NCBI GenBank assembly: GCA_947459455.1
Contig: CANHEC010000124.1
Location: 1-6,988, forward strand
Source: Chitinophagaceae bacterium
GTDB taxonomy: Bacteria > Bacteroidota > Bacteroidia > Chitinophagales > Chitinophagaceae
Length of the DNA: 6,988 bases
Direction: 5' to 3'
Shown here: piece by piece, positions 1 to 6,635 of the stretch
Layout: every line of letters begins with the position of its first letter
Position numbering within the stretch: the stretch's first letter is position 1
Translations under genes and position numbers: made by a program
The notes under the pieces: generated by a model
The model's input: only the letters and a program-made list of their open reading frames with translations
What the model was told of the DNA's origin: nothing
Database searches by the model: none

Positions 1-137
1 AGTTCAACAATTGCCTGCACATCAACGAGCCAGGTTGTGCCGTAAAAGCGGCCCTCGAAGCTGGCAGCATCAGCCCGGAGCGCTATTTCTCCTACCTCAA
101 TATTCTCGACTCCATTCCTGAAAACCACTGGGAGTAG
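1..137 (+). CDS. rsgA: Ribosome small-subunit-dependent GTPase A (RsgA/YjeQ), C-terminal fragment
   Basis: This is the last 44 codons of a gene that begins left of the window; the reading frame starts at base 3 and ends with TAG at 135-137. RsgA is a circularly permuted GTPase that assists late maturation of the 30S ribosomal subunit in the cytoplasm. The fragment carries the end of the family's C-terminal zinc-binding domain. Its residues NCLHINEPGCAVK show the C-x-H-x5-C part of the zinc motif (the first zinc Cys lies outside the window). They are followed by an alpha-helical tail with the typical ERYFSYLNIL pattern. The OB-fold and GTPase domains cannot be seen. It points the same way as the downstream operon but is separated from it by 140 bases, and nothing suggests a functional link. 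The family call is confident because the zinc-domain signature is distinctive. Confidence 0.9.
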   Translation, partial: FNNCLHINEPGCAVKAALEAGSISPERYFSYLNILDSIPENHWE

Positions 138-238
138 CCGGGCGATGTGATAGCTGCGCCTTATTTGTTTCATACTTCCAACTGACCAATATCAGTATCT
201 GCGGTATAGGCGGTTTCTAATTTGGCTGCTCCATCAGG

Positions 239-258
239 GGCACTGTATGTGCCATACA
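239..258. promoter_or_regulatory. Overlapping inverted repeats upstream of the PFOR operon (candidate operator or leader structure)
   Basis: Two perfect inverted repeats overlap here. GGCAC (239-243) pairs with GTGCC (249-253) across a 5-base spacer. TGTATG (244-249) pairs with CATACA (253-258) across a 3-base spacer. As RNA they would be mutually exclusive hairpins; as DNA the second is a 15-base dyad, TGTATG-TGC-CATACA. The dyad ends 19 bases before the ATG at 278, so it could be an operator for the three-gene operon or a structure affecting ribosome access. The rest of the 138-277 gap has no convincing Bacteroidota promoter (TTTG, about 19 bases, then TAnnTTTG). TTTG occurs at 164-167 and 221-224, but neither has a partner at the right spacing. 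Short repeats like these can arise by chance, so the functional role is only a suggestion. Confidence 0.3.
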
Positions 259-277
259 AAAAGACGATGGGTCTGCT

Positions 278-1930
278 ATGGCGAATTCCTTTCAAGACAT
301 TACGAAGCCCGTAGACCTGCTGCAGCATGCAGCCGGCACGGGGCACCTGCGCAGCCAGCGGCCGCTGTATATGGATTTTATGCCGCCGTGCAATAGTGCT
401 TGTCCGGCGGGTGAAAACATACAAGCATGGCTATCACTGGCGCAAGCCGGTGATTTTTTTGGCGCCTTTCAAAAGATCGTGGAAGACAATCCGTTTCCGG
501 CCATTATGGGCCGGGTGTGCGTAAAGCCCTGCGAAACAGGCTGCAACCGCAACCACGTAGATGAAACGATCAATATACACGCCATAGAACGCTACATCGG
601 CGACAAGGCCATTGCCGAAAGCTGGGCCATCCAATACCCGCCTGCAGCAAGTGGCAAGCGGGTGATGATAGTAGGAGCCGGCCCCGGTGGCCTATCGGCC
701 GCCTATCACCTGACCCGCATGGGCCACCAGGTAGAAATATATGAAGCATCAGCCGAGCCCGGTGGCCTGATGGAAGCGGGCATTCCTGAATACCGCCTGC
801 CGAAGGAAATACTGCGGGCCGAGATCAAACGTATACTGGACATGGGCGTTCGGCTGCATGTCAACTTTAAAGTGCAGGACCTGCTGAGTGTAAAAGAAGC
901 GGGGCATTTTGATGCCGTGTACCTGGCCATTGGTGCCTATGCCGGCAAATTACCCGGTTACGATGGCAAGCCAACCGTGCCGGTCTTGCAAGCTGTCGAC
1001 TTCTTAAAGCAGTTTAAAAGCAATACGCTGCCACGCCTAGGTCAGCGAGTAATGATTTATGGTGGCGGCAAGCTGGCCATGTACCTGAGCCGCGTGGTAA
1101 AACGCATGGGCCTGCTACCTACCGTGCTCTACCCCGGCGATCGCAAGCTGATGCCCGCTTACGATTTTGAAGCCGATGACGCCATTGCTGAAGGCGTGGA
1201 GGTCAACTTTTTGCGCAGCATACAGCGGGCCGAAGGCAACCAGTTTACAGTGCAGGTAATGGAAATGCAAAAAGGCAAGCCCGTACCTACCGGTGAAGAA
1301 ATGGTGCTGGAAGCAGATGTACTGATACTAGCGCTGGGACAAGAAGTAGACAGCACTTTGTATAGCCAACTAGAGGGTGTACAAACCAAGCCAGATGGCG
1401 GCATCGTCATCAATGCCGAACGCATGAGCGGCTACGCAGGCATATTTGCCGGTGGCGATATGCTGCCCGGCGAACAGCGCAGCACCACCATCGCTATTGG
1501 CAATGGTAAAAAGGCGGCCCGCTACATGGACGCCTGGCTGCGGCAGGAAACCTACCAAAAGCCCGCCAAGCCACTGACAGCCGGCTACAAGCGCCTGCAT
1601 ATGTGGTTTAAAACCGATGCGCCACAACAAGAACAAACGCGGCTGGCACCGCAGATAGCGGTCCGCAGTTTTGATGAAGTAGTAGCCGGCATTGACGAAA
1701 AAGAAGCGCTGTATGAAGCGAAGCGCTGCCTCAGCTGTGGCAACTGCTTTGAATGCGACGGCTGCTTTGGCGCCTGCCCCGAAGACGCCATCATAAAACT
1801 GGGCAAGGGCAAGCGATACCAGTTTAACTACGACGCCTGCACCGGCTGCGGTATCTGCTACGAGCAGTGCCCCTGCCATGCCATCGAAATGATTCCTGAA
1901 CCTGTAAACAGCAGCAGCCATGGCCAATAA
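278..1930 (+). CDS. GltD-like FAD/NAD(P)-type Fe-S oxidoreductase with C-terminal ferredoxin domain, PFOR-associated
   Basis: A 550-residue cytoplasmic flavoprotein related to the glutamate synthase small subunit (GltD), the NfnL subunit and the N-terminal half of dihydropyrimidine dehydrogenase. Residues 30-115 form an Fe-S domain with C38, C42, C81, C85 and C89. An FAD Rossmann motif lies at 129-145 (IVGAGPGGLSAAYHL), with an acidic residue at E155. A second Rossmann fold starts near 257 with GGGKLAMYL, and the FAD-closing motif GIFAGGDMLPG lies at 388-398. The last 70 residues hold two ferredoxin-type motifs, C490/C493/C496/C500 and C521/C524/C527/C531, plus extra cysteines C484, C487 and C533. 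The ATG at 278 is the first start codon after an in-frame stop at 218-220, and it precedes the conserved TGHLRSQRP stretch at 21-29. No Shine-Dalgarno is seen. The gene overlaps the PFOR gene by 11 bases, so the product probably exchanges electrons with PFOR or its ferredoxin. It is unlikely to be a true glutamate synthase subunit because no large subunit is present. The nucleotide-binding motif is atypical (see findings). Confidence 0.88.
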   Translation: MANSFQDITKPVDLLQHAAGTGHLRSQRPLYMDFMPPCNSACPAGENIQAWLSLAQAGDFFGAFQKIVEDNPFPAIMGRVCVKPCETGCNRNHVDETINIHAIERYIGDKAIAESWAIQYPPAASGKRVMIVGAGPGGLSAAYHLTRMGHQVEIYEASAEPGGLMEAGIPEYRLPKEILRAEIKRILDMGVRLHVNFKVQDLLSVKEAGHFDAVYLAIGAYAGKLPGYDGKPTVPVLQAVDFLKQFKSNTLPRLGQRVMIYGGGKLAMYLSRVVKRMGLLPTVLYPGDRKLMPAYDFEADDAIAEGVEVNFLRSIQRAEGNQFTVQVMEMQKGKPVPTGEEMVLEADVLILALGQEVDSTLYSQLEGVQTKPDGGIVINAERMSGYAGIFAGGDMLPGEQRSTTIAIGNGKKAARYMDAWLRQETYQKPAKPLTAGYKRLHMWFKTDAPQQEQTRLAPQIAVRSFDEVVAGIDEKEALYEAKRCLSCGNCFECDGCFGACPEDAIIKLGKGKRYQFNYDACTGCGICYEQCPCHAIEMIPEPVNSSSHGQ

Positions 1931-4900
1931 CAATAAAATGATAGCCACCATAGATGGCAACGAAGCGGCTGCGTATGTGGCCTACCGGGTAAACGAGGTG
2001 TGTGCCATTTACCCCATTACCCCCAGTAGCAACATGGCCGAGCTGGCCGATGAATGGGCCGCTAAAGGCCAGCCCAATATTTGGGGCAATGTGCCCGAGG
2101 TAATAGAAATGCAAAGCGAAGGCGGTGCCGCCGGCACGGTGCACGGCGCCTTGCAAACGGGATCTCTCACCACCACTTTTACTGCCTCGCAGGGGCTGAT
2201 GCTGATGCTGCCCAATATGTACAAGATAGCAGGCGAACTAACGCCGGCTGTGTTCCATGTAGCAGCCCGCTCACTGGCTGCGCAGGGGCTTTCCATTTTT
2301 GGCGACCACCAGGATGTGATGGCTGCCCGCAGCACCGGCTTTGCCATGCTCAGCAGCGCATCGGTACAAGAGGCGCACGACTTTGCGCTGATTACCCAAG
2401 CTGCTACGCTGCGCAGCCGCATTCCGTTTATTCACTTCTTCGATGGTTTTCGTACCAGCCATGAAGTGAGCAAAATAGAACTGATACCTGATGAGGTAAT
2501 GCGCAGCATGCTGCCCGATGAGTTGGTATTTGCCCACCGCCAGCGAGCACTCAGCCCCGATAATCCTTTTATACGCGGCACGGCCCAAAACCCCGACGTG
2601 TACTTCCAGGGCCGCGAAACCGTGAACAAGTTTTACGAAGCAACCCCCGGCATCGTAGCTGATATGATGGAGCTGTTTGCAAAACATACAGGCCGCCACT
2701 ACCAGCTGTACCAGTACAGTGGTGCGGCCGATGCCGAACATGTTATCATCATCATGGGTAGCGCTGGCGAAACCGTAGCCGAAACCGCTGCTGCCCTGAA
2801 TGCAGGCAGTGCTAAAACGGGTGTACTGCAGATTCGGCTGTTCCGCCCATTTGCTATTGACTACTTTTTGAAAGCTCTGCCGGCCACCGTAAAAACACTG
2901 GCAGTGCTGGACCGCACCAAAGAACCCGGCGCTGCAGGCGAGCCAATGCTGCAGGATGTGATGAGCAGCCTGGTGACTGCCTTGCAGCAAGGCCAGCTGG
3001 CGCAATTACCCAAAGTGATAGCCGGCCGCTATGGCCTTAGCAGCAAAGAGTTTACACCGGCCATGGTGAAAGCCGTATACGATGAAATGGAAAAGCCACA
3101 ACCGCGGCATCATTTTACCGTAGGCATTAAAGACGATGTAACACACCTGAGCCTGGACTACGATGCCAGCTACACGCTGAATGAAAGCGAATGGCGGCAG
3201 GCCCTGTTTTTTGGACTGGGTGCCGATGGCACAGTGGGCGCCAATAAAAACAGCATCAAGATCATTGGTGAAAACACCGAGATGTATGGCCAGGGCTACT
3301 TCGTATACGATAGCAAGAAAAGCGGTGCCCGCACCGTCAGCCATTTGCGTTTCGGCAAACATCCCATCAGGGCGCCCTATCTCATTGGCGAAGCTGACTT
3401 TGTAGCCTGCCACCAATTCAATTTTTTGGAAAAAGTGGAGATGCTGGCACAGTTGAAAAAAGGCGGCATCTTCTTGCTAAACAGCCCTTATGGTAAAGAC
3501 GAAGTGTGGGCACAACTGCCTGGTAATGTGCAGCGCCAGCTGATAGCAAAGCAACTACAACTATACGTGATAGATGCCAGTACGGTGGCCCGCGACAATG
3601 GCATGGGTACCCGTATCAATACCATCATGCAAACCTGCTTTTTTGCCCTGGCCGATGTACTGCCAAAAGCGGAAGCCATTGAACAGATTAAATACGCCAT
3701 TGAAAAAACCTACGCCAAGAAAGGCAAGGCAGTGGTAGAAAAGAACTTTAAGGCAGTAGATGCCACGCTGGATCACCTGCATCCAGTAGCTATTCCTGCT
3801 ACCGCTACCGCGGCCGACAAAGCGCTGCAAGCCGTGGCACCAGGCGCCCCCAGCTTTGTACAAAATGTGATAGCCCCCATGCTGGCCGGCCATGGCGATG
3901 AGCTGCCGGTAAGCGCTATTAGTATAGATGGCACCTGGCCCAGCGGCACCACGCAATGGGAAAAACGAAACATCAGCGACGAAGTACCCGTATGGGAGCC
4001 CGACCTGTGTATACAATGCGGCAACTGCTCGTTTGTATGTCCGCACAGTGTCATCAGGGCCAAGTTTTTCCATGAAGATTTTCTGAGCAAAGCACCCGAC
4101 GGCTTTAAGTCGGCGCCCATTAATGCACGAGGATTTCCGGAAACACAATACTCGCTGCAGGTGTACCTCGAAGACTGCACCGGCTGCAACCTGTGTGTAG
4201 ATGTGTGTCCGGCAACCGATCCGATCAATCGCAGCAAAAAGGCCATCAACATGGCCGAAAAGCTGCCGATACTGGAACAGGAGAAAGAGAACATTCGCTA
4301 CTTCGAAGACATTCCCTGGAATGATCGGGCTCGTCTGAACTTTTCAACAGTACATGGCGCTCAGTTTCTGGAACCTTTGTTCGAGTTCAGCGGTGCATGC
4401 GCTGGTTGTGGCGAAACACCGTATCTGAAACTGCTGACCCAGCTGTTTGGCGACCGCTTGCTGGTAGCCAATGCCACAGGTTGTTCTTCAATATATGGCG
4501 GCAACCTGCCTACCACACCATGGGCCAAAAACAAAGACGGCAAAGGACCGGCCTGGAGCAACTCACTGTTTGAGGACAACGCTGAGTTTGGTCTCGGCAT
4601 GCGCATTACGACCGACAAGCAAACGGTGATTGCGCAGCAACTACTGCAGCAACTGACACCTGCTGTAGGCGAAGAACTGGCCAACAGCATTTTGCAGGCG
4701 CCGCAACTGGCGGAGTCGGACATTGTAGCACAACGAGCCCGGGTAACAGCGCTGAAGCAAACCTTGGCGGGTATTGAGCATCCGCTGGCGGCACAGCTGC
4801 TGAGTGTGGCCGACCAACTGGTGAAACGCAGTGTTTGGCTGGTAGGTGGCGATGGATGGGCATACGATATCGGCTACGGCGGTCTCGATCACGTATTGGC

Positions 4901-5495
4901 TTCGGGCCGTAATGTGAATGTGCTGGTACTGGACACCGAAGTGTACAGCAACACAGGCGGCCAAAGCAGCAAGGCGACGCCCACTGCTGCCACTGCCAAG
5001 TTTGCCGCAGCTGGCAAGCGGGTGGGCAAAAAGGACCTCGCCATGCAAGCCATCAGCTATGGGAATGTGTATGTGGCCCGGGTGGCTTTTGGTGCCAATC
5101 CGCAACAAGCCCTGCTGGCCATGCGGGAAGCCGAGGCCTACGATGGCCCATCGCTGATACTGGCCTACAGCCACTGTATAGCCCATGGCTACGATTTGAA
5201 AGATGGATTGCACCAACAACACCGGGCCGTGCAAAGTGGCTACTGGCCGCTGTTGCGCTACAATCCGGTGCTGCGCAAAAAGAAACTCAACCCATTTGTG
5301 TTGGATTCGCCAAGACCCAGCATGGCGCTGAAAGACTATGCGTACAATGAACTGCGCTACAAGATGCTGCTCAACTCGCATCCAAAGGAAGCAGAAGAAC
5401 TGATGGGCATGGCGCAAGAGCTGGTAAACCTGCGCTGGAAAAACTACGAGGAGCTGGCTACTAAAACCGCCAGCGACTTTGTACCCATGGTATGA
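1920..5495 (+). CDS. nifJ: Pyruvate:ferredoxin (flavodoxin) oxidoreductase, single-chain
   Basis: Catalyses pyruvate + CoA + 2 oxidised ferredoxin to acetyl-CoA + CO2 + 2 reduced ferredoxin in the cytoplasm, using thiamine diphosphate and three [4Fe-4S] clusters. The 1191 residues match the usual single-chain length. The N-terminal pyruvate/TPP domain has YPITPSS (T34), QSEGGAAG (E67) and HVAARS (R117). The gamma/CoA-binding type domain contains GADGTVGANKNSIKIIG at about 433-449. The two-cluster ferredoxin domain has C697/C700/C703/C707 and C753/C756/C759/C763. The C-terminal TPP domain has C827, C830, C855 and C1086 as proximal-cluster ligands, GGDGWAYDIG at 976-985, and N1011 in YSNTGG. 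These match the catalytic Thr31, Glu64, Arg114 and Asn996 of the Desulfovibrio africanus enzyme at constant offsets within each domain, so all key residues appear intact. The start at 1920 overlaps the upstream gene; M7 (ATG at 1938) is an alternative that would leave a 7-base gap. No Shine-Dalgarno is visible, so translational coupling is likely. The protein ends without the long C-terminal extension of the D. africanus enzyme. Confidence 0.96.
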   Translation: MANNNKMIATIDGNEAAAYVAYRVNEVCAIYPITPSSNMAELADEWAAKGQPNIWGNVPEVIEMQSEGGAAGTVHGALQTGSLTTTFTASQGLMLMLPNMYKIAGELTPAVFHVAARSLAAQGLSIFGDHQDVMAARSTGFAMLSSASVQEAHDFALITQAATLRSRIPFIHFFDGFRTSHEVSKIELIPDEVMRSMLPDELVFAHRQRALSPDNPFIRGTAQNPDVYFQGRETVNKFYEATPGIVADMMELFAKHTGRHYQLYQYSGAADAEHVIIIMGSAGETVAETAAALNAGSAKTGVLQIRLFRPFAIDYFLKALPATVKTLAVLDRTKEPGAAGEPMLQDVMSSLVTALQQGQLAQLPKVIAGRYGLSSKEFTPAMVKAVYDEMEKPQPRHHFTVGIKDDVTHLSLDYDASYTLNESEWRQALFFGLGADGTVGANKNSIKIIGENTEMYGQGYFVYDSKKSGARTVSHLRFGKHPIRAPYLIGEADFVACHQFNFLEKVEMLAQLKKGGIFLLNSPYGKDEVWAQLPGNVQRQLIAKQLQLYVIDASTVARDNGMGTRINTIMQTCFFALADVLPKAEAIEQIKYAIEKTYAKKGKAVVEKNFKAVDATLDHLHPVAIPATATAADKALQAVAPGAPSFVQNVIAPMLAGHGDELPVSAISIDGTWPSGTTQWEKRNISDEVPVWEPDLCIQCGNCSFVCPHSVIRAKFFHEDFLSKAPDGFKSAPINARGFPETQYSLQVYLEDCTGCNLCVDVCPATDPINRSKKAINMAEKLPILEQEKENIRYFEDIPWNDRARLNFSTVHGAQFLEPLFEFSGACAGCGETPYLKLLTQLFGDRLLVANATGCSSIYGGNLPTTPWAKNKDGKGPAWSNSLFEDNAEFGLGMRITTDKQTVIAQQLLQQLTPAVGEELANSILQAPQLAESDIVAQRARVTALKQTLAGIEHPLAAQLLSVADQLVKRSVWLVGGDGWAYDIGYGGLDHVLASGRNVNVLVLDTEVYSNTGGQSSKATPTAATAKFAAAGKRVGKKDLAMQAISYGNVYVARVAFGANPQQALLAMREAEAYDGPSLILAYSHCIAHGYDLKDGLHQQHRAVQSGYWPLLRYNPVLRKKKLNPFVLDSPRPSMALKDYAYNELRYKMLLNSHPKEAEELMGMAQELVNLRWKNYEELATKTASDFVPMV

Positions 5496-5556
5496 GCCAG
5501 TCGTCATTTTGTGTATACAACCAACGTAAAAGCAACGCAACTAACAAGGCAGTATT

Positions 5557-6546
5557 ATGAAACTATCTACCGAATACATGGGCTTGAAGCTGGAATCGCC
5601 AGTAGTGGTATCGGCTTGTACACTCAGCGAAGACATCAGCAATGTGCTGAAGATGGAAGATGCAGGAGCAGGCGCCATCGTCATGTTTTCATTGTTTGAA
5701 GAGCAGATTAGCAAAGACATGGCCAGCTTTGACGCCGTAGAGCAATTCACCAGCAACATGTTTGCCGAGGCATCCGACTACTTTCCGGGCCTGGATGAAT
5801 ACCATGTAGGGCCGTACGAATACCTCGAAAAAATATACCAGGCCAAAACCCGGACTTCGCTGCCCATCATTGGCAGTCTCAACGGCATTACCAACGAGGG
5901 TTGGATACAATATGCCCGCCAGATAGAAGATGCCGGGGCCGATGGCCTGGAGGTAAACATCTTTTTCATACCGGCCGATATACACAGCACCGCCGCACAG
6001 GTGGAGCAGCGCTATATCGATATTGTAAAAGCCATTCGGCAAACGGTGCGCATTCCCATTGCCGTCAAGCTCAATCCGTACTTCAGCGCCATTGGTAACA
6101 TGAGCCGCCGCCTCTACGATGAAGGAGCCAATGCATTGGTACTATTCAACCGCTTTTATCAACCCGATTTCGACATCGATCAGCTGAAGGTGATTCCCAA
6201 CCTGCAATTCAGCGATCCGGCCGAAATACGACTACCCTTGCTTTGGCTGGCCATCTTGCACGGTCGCCTGCCTCTATCGCTGGCAGCTACCAGCGGTGTA
6301 AACAGTGAGAAGGAGGTAGTGAAATACCTGCTGGCCGGTGCCGATGTAGCCATGACAGCCTCTGCCCTGTATCGCAATGGCATTGATTACATCAGCGTGA
6401 TGAATATGGGCATCAGAAAGTGGATGCAGCAAATGGGCTTTGAAAAGATTGACGACTTTAAAGGAGCAATGAGCCAGCAAAATATTTCAGATCCGACGGC
6501 TTACGAACGGGCAAACTACATCAAAGTGCTCGAGAGTAAGAGATAG
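5557..6546 (+). CDS. Dihydroorotate dehydrogenase-like FMN TIM-barrel protein, PFOR-associated
   Basis: A 329-residue protein of the dihydroorotate-dehydrogenase-like family, related to PreA and to the FMN barrel of dihydropyrimidine dehydrogenase. Barrel strands and FMN contacts are recognisable: SPVVVSACTLS (14-24), PIIGSLNG (103-110), GLEVNIFF (130-137), IAVKLNPYFS with the FMN-type Lys171 (168-177), LVLFNRFYQPD (194-204), AATSGVNS (243-250) and the phosphate-binding region GADVAMTASAL (261-271). The C-terminal MSQQN (305-309) and ERANYIKVL are also typical of this family. The position that carries the catalytic Cys or Ser in genuine dihydroorotate dehydrogenases is IFF here, so pyrimidine biosynthesis is unlikely; the real substrate is unknown to me. 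There is no Fe-S domain, unlike PreA. A weak purine-rich AAGG at 5546-5549 precedes the ATG by 7 bases. The gene follows nifJ by 61 bases with no terminator between them and ends just before a strong terminator, so it is probably the last gene of the operon. The family call is strong and the function is open. Confidence 0.85.
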   Translation: MKLSTEYMGLKLESPVVVSACTLSEDISNVLKMEDAGAGAIVMFSLFEEQISKDMASFDAVEQFTSNMFAEASDYFPGLDEYHVGPYEYLEKIYQAKTRTSLPIIGSLNGITNEGWIQYARQIEDAGADGLEVNIFFIPADIHSTAAQVEQRYIDIVKAIRQTVRIPIAVKLNPYFSAIGNMSRRLYDEGANALVLFNRFYQPDFDIDQLKVIPNLQFSDPAEIRLPLLWLAILHGRLPLSLAATSGVNSEKEVVKYLLAGADVAMTASALYRNGIDYISVMNMGIRKWMQQMGFEKIDDFKGAMSQQNISDPTAYERANYIKVLESKR

Positions 6547-6569
6547 GACATGTTGTTAGTGTTAGGTAG

Positions 6570-6597
6570 AAGCGGCTATTCCTGGCCGCTTTTTTTC
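6570..6597 (+). terminator. Rho-independent terminator after the PFOR operon
   Basis: The stem AAGCGGC (6570-6576) pairs perfectly with GCCGCTT (6585-6591) around an 8-base loop, and the right arm runs into a run of seven T residues (6590-6596). It begins 23 bases after the stop codon of the FMN-barrel gene. That is the expected place for the end of a 278-6546 transcript. The T-run is on the + strand only; read in the opposite direction the hairpin is not followed by a good T-run. It is therefore a poor terminator for the convergent - strand gene. Confidence 0.82.
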
Positions 6598-6635
6598 TGT
6601 TTACCAAAGAACATGAAAGCCTTCAGGATATTTGC

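Noticed and set aside
141..170. Possible terminator after rsgA (GGCG...CGCC followed by TTATTTGTTT)
   Set aside because: The stem is only four base pairs with a 12-base loop and the T-run is interrupted, so it is too weak to call.
161..224. Bacteroidota-type promoter elements (TTTG at 164-167, TAATTTG at 218-224)
   Set aside because: The two TTTG elements are far more than the expected ~19 bases apart, and the downstream one lacks the exact TAnnTTTG spacing.
170..424. Antisense frame across the gap before the FAD protein
   Set aside because: More than half of it is opposite the well-supported start of the FAD protein, including conserved Fe-S cysteines, and the translation has no family features.
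278..1930. Annotation as glutamate synthase small subunit (gltD)
   Set aside because: The C-terminal double-cluster ferredoxin domain, the altered NAD(P) motif and the PFOR neighbour, with no large subunit in view, argue against that role.
2271..3005. Long antisense open frame (244 codons) opposite nifJ
   Set aside because: It lies wholly opposite strongly conserved PFOR sequence, its translation resembles no family I know, and biased codon use in nifJ explains the lack of stops.
4641..5540. Long antisense open frame (299 codons) opposite the nifJ 3' end
   Set aside because: It mirrors the conserved TPP-binding domain of PFOR, has low-complexity composition rich in His, Gln and Tyr, and has no recognisable domain.
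5557..6546. Annotation as pyrD (dihydroorotate dehydrogenase)
   Set aside because: The catalytic Cys/Ser loop is missing and the gene sits in a PFOR operon rather than with pyrimidine genes.
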